Shown: positions 7,833-16,728 of the stretch, in pieces
Position numbering within the stretch: position 1 is the stretch's first letter
How the letters are laid out: each line of letters starts with the position of its first letter
NCBI RefSeq assembly: GCF_015679185.1
Contig: NZ_CP064939.1
Span: 62,001-126,000 of the forward strand
From: Pedobacter endophyticus
GTDB taxonomy: Bacteria > Bacteroidota > Bacteroidia > Sphingobacteriales > Sphingobacteriaceae
Direction: 5' to 3'
DNA: 64,000 bases
Made by a program: the position numbers and the translations under genes
The notes under the pieces: generated by a model
Told to the model about the DNA's origin: nothing
Databases searched by the model: none
What the model saw: only the letters and a program-made list of their open reading frames with translations

Positions 7833-9044
7833 TTAGTGTTCAGCCCACTCAATTTTACTCAAGTCGATACCTTCTTTAAACATTTCCCAAAGTGGAGAAA
7901 GTTCTCTTAAGTGATTAACCGCTTTTTGTGTAATTTCAATTGCGTGATCAATATCTTCTTCAGTGGTAAATCTTCCGAGGCCATAACGAATTGACGAATG
8001 TGCCAAATCATCAGATAAGCCCAGGCTTTTTAATACGTACGACGGCTCTAAAGAAGCCGATGTACACGCCGAACCGGAAGAAACAGCCAAATCGCTCATT
8101 GCCATCATTAAACCTTCACCCTCAACATATTTAAACGAAATGTTTGCCACGTGCGGTAAACGATGTTGTGTATTACCATTAACATAGCTTTCTTCCATTT
8201 GGTTTAGCGTCGACTCTAAACGATCGCGAAGGGCAGATAAACGTTGTGCTTCGCTATCCATTTCCAAGCGGCAAAGCTCGCAGGCTTTACCCAAGCCAAC
8301 AATACCCGGAACGTTTAATGTACCAGAACGCATTCCACGTTCGTGGCCACCGCCATCCATTTGAGAAGTTACTTTAACGCGTGGGTTTTTTCTGCGCACA
8401 TAAAGTGCACCAACGCCTTTTGGGCCATACATTTTATGTGCCGAAAAGGCCATCAAATCAATTCCATCAGCATTTACATCAACCGGGATTTTACCCACGG
8501 CCTGCGTAGCATCTGTCATAAATAAAGCACCATGTCTGTGTGCAATAGCAGAAATTTCTTTTACAGGCTGAATAACACCAATTTCGTTGTTGCCATACAT
8601 AATAGAAACCAAAATGGTTTCAGGAGTCATCGCTGCTTCTAATTCTGCTAGGTCGATTAATCCATCTTCTTTAACGCCTAAATAGGTAACGCGTGCGCCA
8701 TTTTTCTCGAGGTGCTTGCAAGTATCTAAAACGGCTTTATGTTCAGTAACCGCAGTAATAATGTGGTTACCTTTTTCTTTGTACATTTCGAATACCCCTT
8801 TAATGGCCAGGTTATCGGCCTCAGTTGCACCCGAAGTAAAAATAATTTCTTTTTCAGTACAGCCGATCAATTTGGCCACTTGCTCACGAGCATAATCCAC
8901 ACCCTCTTCTGCAACCCAACCAAAAGCATGGTTACGACTTGCGGCATTTCCAAATTTCTCGGTAAAGTACGGTAGCATCGCTTCCAACACCCTAGGGTCG
9001 AGAGGTGTTGTTGCGTTATTGTCTAAATATATCGGCTGTTTCAT
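7833..9044 (-). CDS. iscS: Cysteine desulfurase IscS
   Basis: PLP enzyme that takes sulfur from cysteine as a persulfide and passes it to IscU, and probably to MnmA and other sulfur users. At 403 residues it matches IscS (404 in E. coli). Visible landmarks: [11 protein letters not shown] start, [10 protein letters not shown], the PLP lysine in [10 protein letters not shown], and the catalytic-cysteine loop [10 protein letters not shown] typical of the long-loop group I enzymes. First gene of the cluster; a promoter is seen at 9066-9093. No iscR-like regulator precedes it. Confidence 0.95.
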   Translation of the reverse strand: MKQPIYLDNNATTPLDPRVLEAMLPYFTEKFGNAASRNHAFGWVAEEGVDYAREQVAKLIGCTEKEIIFTSGATEADNLAIKGVFEMYKEKGNHIITAVTEHKAVLDTCKHLEKNGARVTYLGVKEDGLIDLAELEAAMTPETILVSIMYGNNEIGVIQPVKEISAIAHRHGALFMTDATQAVGKIPVDVNADGIDLMAFSAHKMYGPKGVGALYVRRKNPRVKVTSQMDGGGHERGMRSGTLNVPGIVGLGKACELCRLEMDSEAQRLSALRDRLESTLNQMEESYVNGNTQHRLPHVANISFKYVEGEGLMMAMSDLAVSSGSACTSASLEPSYVLKSLGLSDDLAHSSIRYGLGRFTTEEDIDHAIEITQKAVNHLRELSPLWEMFKEGIDLSKIEWAEH

Positions 9045-9065
9045 CTTATTCTGTTAATTATATCA

Positions 9066-9093
9066 CAAAGATACAAAAAAAGTTTCCTAACAA
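9066..9093 (-). promoter_or_regulatory. Bacteroidota-type promoter for iscS
   Basis: On the minus strand a TTG (-33 region, complement of 9091-9093), a 17-base spacer and TATCTTTG (complement of 9066-9073), matching the TTTG-N17-23-TAnnTTTG consensus; the iscS ATG lies about 21 bases downstream. Confidence 0.6.
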
Positions 9094-9160
9094 TTATAGA
9101 TATTGCCTATGAGGTTATAAAGAAAAGCTGCATTTTTACATTCAACAAACCGTTTAAACG

Positions 9161-9568
9161 ATGAATAAGATAGAACATGTTGGTATTGCCGTAAAAAACC
9201 TCGGTAAGTCGGTTCCGCTGTACGAACTTTTGTTAAACGCCTCGTGTTATAAAACCGAAATTGTGGCCTCAGAACAAGTGAACACGGCATTTTTTAAAAC
9301 GGGCGAAAATAAAATTGAGCTCTTGGAGGCAACATCTGATGACAGTTCAATTGCCAGGTTTTTGGAGCGAAAAGGTGAGGGGATTCATCACATTGCTTTC
9401 GCCGTAGATAACATTTTAGAGGAAATGGAACGCTTGAAAGCCAACGGATTTACGTTGCTGAACGACACGCCCAAAAAAGGTGCCGATAACAAGATGGTTT
9501 GCTTCGTTCACCCGAAAGATGCCAATGGCGTTTTGATAGAGCTTTGTCAGGAAATTAAGTGGGTTTAA
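9161..9568 (+). CDS. mce: Methylmalonyl-CoA epimerase
   Basis: 135-residue vicinal-oxygen-chelate protein that interconverts (R)- and (S)-methylmalonyl-CoA in the propionyl-CoA/succinyl-CoA route. Two paired beta-alpha-beta-beta-beta modules are visible: HVGIAVKNL opens the first and GIHHIAFAVDN the second, each supplying a metal-binding His, and the C-terminal VLIELCQE gives the catalytic/metal Glu. Length equals that of characterised epimerases. It stands alone and divergent from iscS; the methylmalonyl-CoA mutase is not in this window. Confidence 0.9.
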   Translation: MNKIEHVGIAVKNLGKSVPLYELLLNASCYKTEIVASEQVNTAFFKTGENKIELLEATSDDSSIARFLERKGEGIHHIAFAVDNILEEMERLKANGFTLLNDTPKKGADNKMVCFVHPKDANGVLIELCQEIKWV

Positions 9569-10016
9569 GGCGAGTCCGAAGTCGTGAGTCCGCAAGTCTG
9601 GAGTTTTAGTGCAAAAGCTAAAATGCTGAAGCTGAAAAGCCAAAGAATAAAGAATAAAGCGAAAAGCATAGCCGTCTCATCATTGCGGGCTACGGAGCAA
9701 TCTTTTGGGCTAAAGCCCCTGCTTAAATATAAGGCTCCGTCGGTTTAAAACGACGGCAAATGGCATACTAAACCGGCAGCAAGAATAGCTAGTCCAATCC
9801 TTGAGGTTATTTGTATCTCATTGCCGTTCGGCTTCAGCCAACGGCACAAAGCAAGAGGTTATTCAATTAAATTCTCATTGCCGCTCGGCTTCAGCCAACG
9901 GCGAATGTTTAGTTAGATCATAATAATAATTAAAAGATAAGATTTTGGTATTTAATGGGCTGTTCTTCCATCTTTTTAAAGCAAACATCCCCTGAATTAA
10001 ATATTTATTGAAAGTG
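9569..10016. repeat. Intergenic repeat region with twin hairpins
   Basis: No gene seen. The left part carries degenerate AGTCCGAAGTC words; then a CCGTCG...CGACGG hairpin near 9737-9756; then two near-identical 23-base hairpins at 9823-9845 and 9880-9902 (arms GCCGTT/GCCGCT, inner stem GGCT/AGCC), each preceded by CTCATT. The twin hairpins look like a REP-style element. Confidence 0.55.
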
Positions 10017-10047
10017 TTGATTGTTTTAAAATAAATTAATACATTTG
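10017..10047 (+). promoter_or_regulatory. Promoter of rpmE2
   Basis: TTG at 10017-10019, 20-base spacer, TACATTTG at 10040-10047: a textbook Bacteroidota housekeeping promoter. It implies a leader of roughly 110 bases before the rpmE2 ATG. Confidence 0.75.
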
Positions 10048-10163
10048 CATCCTCTAAAACTAGAGATAGAAAAGACAAATAGAAAGTGTCATAAGCGTTG
10101 TTGCCAGCAAATTGCAAAAATGTTCTTGATGTTTTCACACAGATAACTAAAAATAATATTCAA

Positions 10164-10412
10164 ATGAAAAAAGATTTGCACCCATCAAGCTACAGACCAG
10201 TTGTTTTTAAAGATATGTCTAACGAATATGCTTTTTTAACAAAATCTTGCGTTGATACTAAAGAAACTATTAAATGGGAAGATGGTAATGAGTACCCTCT
10301 TTATAAATTGGAGATTTCTCATACTTCACACCCTTTTTATACTGGTAAAATGAAATTGGTTGATACTGCAGGTCGTATCGATAAATTTAAAAACCGTTAC
10401 GCTAAGAAATAA
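10164..10412 (+). CDS. rpmE2: 50S ribosomal protein L31, type B
   Basis: 82-residue ribosomal protein. The segments [40 protein letters not shown] and [13 protein letters not shown] are diagnostic of the zinc-free (type B, C-minus) L31 paralog; the CxxC pairs of the zinc-binding form are absent. The ATG at 10164 is chosen because the frame before it lies in the leader and gives non-ribosomal residues. Flanked by its own promoter and terminator. In species with both forms type B is induced by zinc starvation; the other paralog cannot be judged here. Confidence 0.95.
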   Translation: MKKDLHPSSYRPVVFKDMSNEYAFLTKSCVDTKETIKWEDGNEYPLYKLEISHTSHPFYTGKMKLVDTAGRIDKFKNRYAKK

Positions 10413-10433
10413 TCAAGCGTTAAGAACTTTTTT

Positions 10434-10464
10434 AAAGTCCCTTTGCCCAAAGCATCGGGACTTT
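10434..10464 (+). terminator. Terminator of rpmE2
   Basis: AAAGTCCC / GGGACTTT stem with a 15-base loop followed by a long T-run; it covers a spurious upstream ATG of the next gene. Confidence 0.85.
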
Positions 10465-10481
10465 TTTTATTTTTGTTGCTT

Positions 10482-11651
10482 ATGACAATCAATCTATTTG
10501 ATGATTCTAGCTGGAATTCCCTTCGTCCGCTTACCTTTACACGGCCAGTTGGCGATTTGCGTGTTGGCATTTTAACCATAGCAGAAAAATGGGCCAGGCA
10601 TTTAAATGCCGAATTTGGCTTCAAAACTCAAGAGCATCTTTTAAAAAAATATCCCGAAAAAACCGCGGCAACCGTTTTTATTAACGGATCGGTTTGCCCC
10701 GACGAAGCGCTGTTGGAGGCGATTGATAAACTAAAACAGGATGAAGTACTGGTTACCGATACCTTGCTTTTGGCTCATAAGTACGATACTACGCCCGATA
10801 AGTTGCTTTACGGCGATTTTAAAAAAATAATTTATACACAGGCGTTTACTCGAATTACTTATCCCGAAGATATTTTTACACATAATGGGACGGAAATAAA
10901 AAGAGATTTTGCCCTCATAACCAAGGGAAGAAGCTCGGCAAGCTTAAGTTCTACTAACACTTTTTTGGGCGATAACATCTTCATAGAAGAAGGGGCGACT
11001 GCAGATTGTGCCATTTTTAATAGCAAACAAGGGCCAATTTACTTAGGCAAGAACAGCCAGGTTTGGGAGGGCAGCATCATCAGGGGAAGCTTTGCCTTGT
11101 GCGAAGACTCCTCGGTTAAAATGGGGGCCAAAATTTATCCCAATACCACTATCGGGCCATGCAGTAGGGTAGGTGGCGAAATTAACAATGCCGTAATTTG
11201 GGGTTACTCATCAAAAGGACACGAAGGTTACCTGGGGAATTCGGTAATCGGACAATGGTGCAACATTGGCGCTGATAGCAATAACTCTAACTTAAAAAAT
11301 AATTACGGCGAAGTAAAGTTGTGGGAGTATAAACAACAAAGTTTTAGGAAAACAGGACTGCAATTTTGTGGGTTGATTATGGCCGATCATGCTAAATGCG
11401 CAATTAATACAATGTTTAATACGGGTACCGTTGCGGGCGTTAGTGCCAATATTTTTGGTGCCGGCTTTCCGCGAAACTTTATCCCCGATTTTGCCTGGGG
11501 TGGTGTACATGGTTTTGAAGTATACAGTTTGGCCAAAATGTTCGAAACCGCCGAAAAGGTTTACGCCAGACGGGATTTACCGTTCGATGATGTTGAAAAG
11601 GAACTGCTTACCAGCGTTTTCGAATTGACCCGGGAGTTTAGGAGATTCTAG
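10482..11651 (+). CDS. Alternative GlmU-type sugar nucleotidyltransferase/acetyltransferase
   Basis: 389-residue protein of the GlmU-related family common in Bacteroidota, thought to combine glucosamine-1-phosphate acetylation with UDP-GlcNAc formation. The N-terminal half starts with NLFDDSSWNSLRPLTFTRP and GDLRVGI in place of the classical GGxGTRL nucleotide loop. The C-terminal half (about 170-360) shows hexapeptide left-handed beta-helix turns such as IGPCSRVGGEINNAVI and NSVIGQWCNIGADSN. The ATG at 10482 avoids a start inside the rpmE2 terminator. Activity is inferred from family membership, and a different sugar substrate is possible. Confidence 0.78.
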   Translation: MTINLFDDSSWNSLRPLTFTRPVGDLRVGILTIAEKWARHLNAEFGFKTQEHLLKKYPEKTAATVFINGSVCPDEALLEAIDKLKQDEVLVTDTLLLAHKYDTTPDKLLYGDFKKIIYTQAFTRITYPEDIFTHNGTEIKRDFALITKGRSSASLSSTNTFLGDNIFIEEGATADCAIFNSKQGPIYLGKNSQVWEGSIIRGSFALCEDSSVKMGAKIYPNTTIGPCSRVGGEINNAVIWGYSSKGHEGYLGNSVIGQWCNIGADSNNSNLKNNYGEVKLWEYKQQSFRKTGLQFCGLIMADHAKCAINTMFNTGTVAGVSANIFGAGFPRNFIPDFAWGGVHGFEVYSLAKMFETAEKVYARRDLPFDDVEKELLTSVFELTREFRRF

Positions 11652-11791
11652 AAAAGGCCGAAAGTCTGAGGTTCGAAAGTTGGAAGATAAAGAGGCATAA
11701 AGCGTGTTCTAAGAGAATGAATTAATGAATAAGGCATTAGCAATGTCTTGATACTGAATACTCGATACTTAATACTATAAACTAATAAAAT

Positions 11792-12553
11792 ATGAGAAAA
11801 AAAATTGTTGCCGGAAACTGGAAAATGAACCTGGATTACAACGAAGGTGTTTCGTTGTTCAGTGAGATTGTAAATATGGTTAAAGATGAGCGCAAAGGCG
11901 ATCAATTGGCTATTATCTGCGCCCCTTTCATTCATTTAAATAGTTTGGCAAAATTGGGCGGAAACGATGTTAAAATCGGCGCTCAAAATATTCATGATAA
12001 AGAAAACGGTGCTTATACGGGCGAAGTTTCTGCAAAAATGGTGAAATCTGTTGGTGTAGAATATGTAATCTTAGGCCATTCTGAGCGCAGACAATACCAA
12101 GCCGAAAGCGACGAATTATTAGCTGCAAAAACCAAAATGGCTTTGGCCAACGATTTAAAACCTATTTTTTGTATTGGCGAAACGCTGGATGAACGTAACA
12201 ACGGTAGCTATTATGAGGTGTTGAAAAAGCAGTTGATCAACGGTATTTTTAGCTTAACTGAAGAAGATTTCAGAAAGGTTGTTATTGCTTATGAGCCGGT
12301 TTGGGCAATTGGTACCGGTTTAACTGCTTCTCCTGATCAGGCGCAAGATATTCATGCATTCATCCGGAGTGAAATTGAGGCTAATTATGGTTTCAATGTT
12401 GCTGATGATACGACTATTTTATATGGCGGAAGTTGCAATCCGGGCAATGCAGCGAGCTTGTTTGCACAAAAGGATATAGACGGCGGTTTAATTGGAGGTG
12501 CATCGTTAAAATCTCGCGATTTTACTGATATTATTAAGGCATTAAATAGCTAG
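11792..12553 (+). CDS. tpiA: Triosephosphate isomerase
   Basis: Interconverts dihydroxyacetone phosphate and glyceraldehyde 3-phosphate in the cytoplasm. The 253-residue TIM barrel has the N-terminal GNWKMN (catalytic Lys), LGHSERRQ (catalytic His), the YEPVWAIGTG segment with the catalytic Glu and flexible loop, and the phosphate-binding LYGGS and GGLIGGAS loops. It links directly to the glycerol pathway encoded near the right end of the window. Preceded by a short stretch of GATACT/AATACT degenerate repeats (about 11749-11778). Confidence 0.97.
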   Translation: MRKKIVAGNWKMNLDYNEGVSLFSEIVNMVKDERKGDQLAIICAPFIHLNSLAKLGGNDVKIGAQNIHDKENGAYTGEVSAKMVKSVGVEYVILGHSERRQYQAESDELLAAKTKMALANDLKPIFCIGETLDERNNGSYYEVLKKQLINGIFSLTEEDFRKVVIAYEPVWAIGTGLTASPDQAQDIHAFIRSEIEANYGFNVADDTTILYGGSCNPGNAASLFAQKDIDGGLIGGASLKSRDFTDIIKALNS

Positions 12554-12582
12554 TTTATATCGATCGTAGATTTTATCTCGTT

Positions 12583-12643
12583 TGTCACCTTGAGCGTAGT
12601 CGAAAGGTCGTTAAAGTGGGCTTCGACTCCGCTCAGCCTGACA
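12583..12643. repeat. Inverted pair of the dispersed CTGAGCGnAGTCGAAGG repeat
   Basis: One copy (TGTCACCTTGAGCGTAGTCG) and a reverse-complement copy (CTTCGACTCCGCTCAGCCTG) face each other across 14 bases, able to fold into a long hairpin after tpiA. The same half-site occurs in many other intergenic regions of this window. Confidence 0.75.
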
Positions 12644-12726
12644 TCGATCTTCTGATTTTTGGTGAGAAATACATAATCCAATCATTGAATTGAATAAACG
12701 CTACTAAATTTATACGAAAAGGAATA

Positions 12727-13566
12727 ATGCAATACACAAGGGCAATATTTAAATTCGAGCATATTGAAGATTATCAGCAAGATCTACTGATCAGTGATCT
12801 TGCTGATTTGGGCTTTGATACATTTGAAGATAGCGAAAAAGGTTTTACCGCTTTCGTAATTAAAGAAAATTTAGACGAACAGCGGTTAAAAGAACTGCTG
12901 GCCAGCCATGAAGATGAATTTGCAACAACCTATCATTTGGAAGATGTTGCCGATGAAAACTGGAACGCCGAATGGGAAAAGAATTTCAGTCCGTTGGTTA
13001 TTGATGATGTTTGCTACGTTAGGGCTACCTTTCATCAGCCACAGCCATCATATCCGTACGAAATTGTGATCGACCCGAAAATGGCTTTCGGTACAGGGCA
13101 CCATCAAACAACAACGATGATGATGCAATATATTCTGGCTGCGGATTTAAAAGACAAAGATGTTTTGGATATGGGCTGCGGAACGGCAATTTTAGCTATT
13201 CTTGCTTCAAAGTTGGGCGCCAAGAGTTTAACGGCTATCGATTACGACGAGGTTTGTTATGAAAGTACCATTGAAAACGCCGCATTGAACAATGTAGATA
13301 ATCTGGAAGCACTTTGCGGCAGTAAGGAAGTCATTCCCGACAGCAAATACGATGTAATTTTCGCCAACATTAACAGGAACATTCTGCTCGATCAGATTCA
13401 CCGCTATGCGGAGGTTTTAAAAACTGATGGCAAAATCTTTTTTAGTGGATTTTATTTAGAGCCGGATTTGGCCATGATTACCGCCGAATGTGCTAAATAT
13501 AACATCAAATACCTCGATAATAAACAAAATGGCGATTGGGTTGCGGCACAGTTTGAGAAAAAATAA
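12727..13566 (+). CDS. prmA: Ribosomal protein L11 methyltransferase
   Basis: SAM-dependent methyltransferase that methylates ribosomal protein L11. The 279-residue protein has the N-terminal ferredoxin-like substrate-recognition domain (about 1-60), the linker WNAEWEKNFSPL, the FGTGHHQTT signature upstream of the catalytic domain, motif I DMGCGTAILAI, and the NPPY-like position as ANINRNIL, typical of PrmA. The following spacer to 13684 is made of CATTCACTCA-type degenerate repeats. Confidence 0.93.
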   Translation: MQYTRAIFKFEHIEDYQQDLLISDLADLGFDTFEDSEKGFTAFVIKENLDEQRLKELLASHEDEFATTYHLEDVADENWNAEWEKNFSPLVIDDVCYVRATFHQPQPSYPYEIVIDPKMAFGTGHHQTTTMMMQYILAADLKDKDVLDMGCGTAILAILASKLGAKSLTAIDYDEVCYESTIENAALNNVDNLEALCGSKEVIPDSKYDVIFANINRNILLDQIHRYAEVLKTDGKIFFSGFYLEPDLAMITAECAKYNIKYLDNKQNGDWVAAQFEKK

Positions 13567-13684
13567 TGAAAGAGTCGTGAATGAGTGAGTTGTATGCAAC
13601 GCTATTCTTTCATCAAACATTTTATCATTTAATAATTTTCTCATCCAAACATTCTCTCACTCAACAATTCACTCATTAAAATAA

Positions 13685-15037
13685 ATGCGAATACATTTTA
13701 TAGCGATTGGCGGAAGTGCCATGCACAACTTAGCCATTGCGTTACATAAAAAAGGCTATCAGGTTACAGGATCGGACGACGTGATTTTCGAGCCCGCAAA
13801 ATCCCGGTTAGCTAAATACGGCTTGCTTCCGAACGAAATGGGATGGGATGAAGGCCGCATTTCTGGCGATATTGATGCGATCATTTTAGGGATGCATGCG
13901 AGGATCGACAATCCAGAACTGCTGAAAGCTCAGGAATTGGGCATCAGAATCTATTCTTATCCAGAGTACATTTACGAACAAAGCAAAAGCAAGCTCAGGG
14001 TTGTAATAGGAGGCAGTCATGGTAAAACTACCATTACCAGCATGATTTTGCATGTGCTGAACTTTTACAAACGTGATTTCGATTACCTTGTGGGTGCGCA
14101 GTTAGCAGGCTTCGAAACTATGGTGAGGGTTACAGAAGAGGCGCCTGTAATCATTATCGAAGGCGATGAGTACTTATCGTCGCCGATTGACAGGAGACCT
14201 AAATTTCATCTTTACAAGGCCAACGTTGCTGTAATAAGTGGCATTGCCTGGGATCATATCAACGTGTTTCCTACCTATGCAGATTATATTGCTCAATTTG
14301 ATAAGTTTATCCACACGATTGAAGCGGGTGGAACCTTGATTTACTGCGAGGCAGACCGTGACTTAACGGAAATTGTAGATGGTTCGACTGCGGAAGTTAA
14401 AAAGATCGGCTATGAAATTCCGGAGCATACTATCGAAAACGGAATTACCTATTTACTCCCCGAAAAAACGCCTTTGAAAATCTTTGGCGATCATAATCTG
14501 ATGAACCTGAATGCGGCAAAATTGGTTTGCGGGCAATTGGGTATCGATCAAAAGGACTTTGATAGCGCTATTGCTTCTTTTACGGGTGCTGCCAAACGTT
14601 TGGAGGTAATTTCTGCCAACGAATCGACAAATGTTTATAAGGATTTTGCGCACTCACCCTCTAAATTAAAGGCAACAATTGATGCGGTTAAAGCACAGTT
14701 TGTTAACCGAAAGTTGGTGGCTTGCATCGAATTGCACACGTTTAGTAGCTTGAACAAAGATTTCTTAAAAGAATATACTGGCGCAATGGATAAGGCCGAC
14801 GAGGCGATTGTTTTCATTGATTTAAAAAGCTTTGAACAAAAACGTATGGAGCCATTCTCCGAAGAAGATGTTCAGTTGGCTTTTGCCAATCCGAAGCTTA
14901 AGTTTTTTAACCAGGCAGAGCAATTAAAAGCCTATCTACTGAGTTTAAATTATAAAGATACCAATTTGTTGATGATGAGTTCAGGTAATTATGCTGGTTT
15001 TGATTTGCCTCAATTGGCTGCGGCATTAGAAAAATAG
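13685..15037 (+). CDS. mpl: UDP-N-acetylmuramate:L-alanyl-gamma-D-glutamyl-meso-diaminopimelate ligase
   Basis: Mur-ligase-family enzyme that re-attaches recycled murein tripeptide to UDP-MurNAc. The 450-residue protein has an N-terminal nucleotide-binding domain opening MRIHFIAIGGSAMHNLA, the ATP loop GGSHGKTTITSMI in the central domain, the EGDEYLSS segment, and the C-terminal domain with KDFAHSPSKLKAT. The AHSPSK form and length point to Mpl rather than MurC. Consistent with peptidoglycan recycling together with the hexosaminidase encoded at 45.5 kb. Confidence 0.9.
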   Translation: MRIHFIAIGGSAMHNLAIALHKKGYQVTGSDDVIFEPAKSRLAKYGLLPNEMGWDEGRISGDIDAIILGMHARIDNPELLKAQELGIRIYSYPEYIYEQSKSKLRVVIGGSHGKTTITSMILHVLNFYKRDFDYLVGAQLAGFETMVRVTEEAPVIIIEGDEYLSSPIDRRPKFHLYKANVAVISGIAWDHINVFPTYADYIAQFDKFIHTIEAGGTLIYCEADRDLTEIVDGSTAEVKKIGYEIPEHTIENGITYLLPEKTPLKIFGDHNLMNLNAAKLVCGQLGIDQKDFDSAIASFTGAAKRLEVISANESTNVYKDFAHSPSKLKATIDAVKAQFVNRKLVACIELHTFSSLNKDFLKEYTGAMDKADEAIVFIDLKSFEQKRMEPFSEEDVQLAFANPKLKFFNQAEQLKAYLLSLNYKDTNLLMMSSGNYAGFDLPQLAAALEK

Positions 15038-15122
15038 ATGTGAGACAGGAGATTAGAGACGTGAGATATGAGAAACGGCTTGTTCTCAAATTCTCATGTC
15101 TAACATCTCAAATCCCAAAAAA

Positions 15123-15443
15123 ATGAAAAGCATAGGCGATCGTATAAAGCAGAGTAGGATAGGGCTCGGTTTGAGTCAGGCCGATGCTGCAAAAATGCTG
15201 CAAATTTCTACTCCGGCATTCTGTAAAATCGAAACCGGACAAACAGATTTAAATGTTTCTCGTTTATTGCAAATTGCAAAAACCTTCAAGGTTCCGGTAA
15301 TGCAGCTGTTATCTGCCGAAGAGGTAGAAGCTAGCGCTGCTGATGACGTTTTAGCTTTGAAGAAAGCGCTGATCGAAAAAGATGAAGAGATCAATAAACT
15401 CCGCAAAAAGGTTATTGATCTTTACGATAAGTTGGGCATGTAG
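15123..15443 (+). CDS. XRE-family transcriptional regulator with coiled-coil tail
   Basis: 106-residue protein with an N-terminal helix-turn-helix (about residues 3-60; RIKQSRIGLGLSQADAAKML then a recognition helix around STPAFCKIETGQ) and a C-terminal segment rich in Glu/Lys/Leu (ALIEKDEEINKLRKKVIDLY) that should form a short coiled coil for dimerisation. The ATG at 15123 is preferred over one 27 bases upstream, since the upstream codons lie in a TCTCAAATC repeat tract. No partner toxin or other target gene lies next to it. Target operator unknown. Confidence 0.8.
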   Translation: MKSIGDRIKQSRIGLGLSQADAAKMLQISTPAFCKIETGQTDLNVSRLLQIAKTFKVPVMQLLSAEEVEASAADDVLALKKALIEKDEEINKLRKKVIDLYDKLGM

Positions 15444-15540
15444 AAATGAGCCTATTCGTAAACGCGGGTTCGTCGCTTCGTCGCTTAGAGATTCTTCGCT
15501 GCGCTCAGAATGACAACAAAACCGAATGACGAATAGCCGA

Positions 15541-16659
15541 TTAAAAGATCTTCCTCATGGTTAAGTGCTTTTTGCCAAAAGTAGCGCCTGTAGCTTTATG
15601 TATCGCTAGCATTTGTTCGTTAAAATCGCCAACCCAGCTTAATTCCAGTTCTTTATATTGATTTTTCGGTAAAACATATTCGCCCAACCTAATAAATAGC
15701 ACGGATTCGAGACCGTGTTTCTGAAATTTTGGTTTTGTGCCCATTACAATGGCCCGCATACGGGTTACGCCAACCCAGCGGCGATAAGCAAACTTAAGTT
15801 TTTCCAGCAATCCAAGTTTTCCGTCAAAACCCTTAATCATTTGGTTGGCGTCAGGAATTAGCACTACAAACGATGCCGGTTCGCCATTAAAGTAAGCAAA
15901 TTGAATTAAGTGCTCGTCCATAATTGGCTCCATACTCTTAAAGCTCGCTTCTAATGTTTCCTTTTTAATAGGCACAAAGTTTTCAAAGTCTTGCCAACCA
16001 TCGTTGTAAATTTCCATCAAATCGTCGATGTACTTTTCTGCATTTGCCTTGTTAAAATACTCAAATGTATAACCCGGTTTATTGCGTACCCAGTTGGCAA
16101 TTTTGGTAAAGCGCTCAGGAAAGGGAATGGTTAAGTTGATGTGATTGGTAAGCTGCTCATACTCGGTTGTGAAGCCGTAGGCATCGAAAAACTTTTTGTA
16201 GTACGGAAAATTATAGTTCATCCCGAACGATGGCGGCGTAAAACCCTCAACCAATAATCCCCAAAAAGAATCGTTCTCTCCAAAGTTAATGGGCCCGTCC
16301 ATCGCTTTCATGCCGTTTTCAGCCAGCCAAGCCTTAGCTGTATCGAACAGCAAAAATGCCGATTTTTCATCGTCAATGCATTCAAAAAAACCCATGCCGC
16401 CAGTTGGCTGCTCGTAATTGTATGCCTTTTTCTCATTTATAAAGGCAGCAACGCGACCAATAAGCTTTCCCGAACCGTCTTTCAAAATCCATCTCGTACA
16501 CTTCCCGTGCTTAAAGAAGTCGTTTTTTGCCGGCTCGAACACATTTTCTACTTCCGTATCTAACGGGCAAATCCAATTTTTATCGTTTTTGTACAGGTGT
16601 TTTGGAACCGTTAAAAAATCTTTTTTTAGTGAAGCACTAGTTACGGGTATAATTTGCAT
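15541..16659 (-). CDS. GNAT-like acyltransferase-fold protein
   Basis: 372-residue cytoplasmic protein. The first half contains RWILKDGSGKLIGRVAAFIN, resembling an acetyltransferase beta-strand pair, and the central/C-terminal part has an alternating alpha/beta pattern with AIVMGTKPKFQKHGLESVLF, which resembles the acetyl-CoA binding loop of a second GNAT-like unit. This looks like the uncharacterised double-GNAT family of Bacteroidota. The catalytic base and substrate cannot be assigned. It is followed on the left by a converging XRE gene and has a separate upstream mini-gene with its own terminator. Confidence 0.7.
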   Translation of the reverse strand: MQIIPVTSASLKKDFLTVPKHLYKNDKNWICPLDTEVENVFEPAKNDFFKHGKCTRWILKDGSGKLIGRVAAFINEKKAYNYEQPTGGMGFFECIDDEKSAFLLFDTAKAWLAENGMKAMDGPINFGENDSFWGLLVEGFTPPSFGMNYNFPYYKKFFDAYGFTTEYEQLTNHINLTIPFPERFTKIANWVRNKPGYTFEYFNKANAEKYIDDLMEIYNDGWQDFENFVPIKKETLEASFKSMEPIMDEHLIQFAYFNGEPASFVVLIPDANQMIKGFDGKLGLLEKLKFAYRRWVGVTRMRAIVMGTKPKFQKHGLESVLFIRLGEYVLPKNQYKELELSWVGDFNEQMLAIHKATGATFGKKHLTMRKIF

Positions 16660-16675
16660 GGATAGGTTTTAAATT

Positions 16676-16709
16676 AAAAAGCATCCTACCAAGCGGAGGG
16701 ATGCTTTTT
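16676..16709 (-). terminator. Terminator of the aspartate-rich mini-gene
   Basis: AAAAAGCATCC / GGATGCTTTTT stem; read on the minus strand it ends in a T-run and lies 20 bases beyond the stop at 16729, just ahead of the GNAT-like gene. Confidence 0.8.
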
Positions 16710-16728
16710 CAAATATATTTTTTAGTGA

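Noticed and set aside
9875..10138. Minus-strand 87-residue frame over the rpmE2 promoter
   Set aside because: It runs through the promoter and the REP-like hairpins and has no family features.
15123..15443. XRE regulator as the antitoxin of a toxin-antitoxin pair
   Set aside because: The neighbours are mpl and a convergent GNAT-like gene of 372 residues that is too large and separately organised; no small toxin is adjacent.
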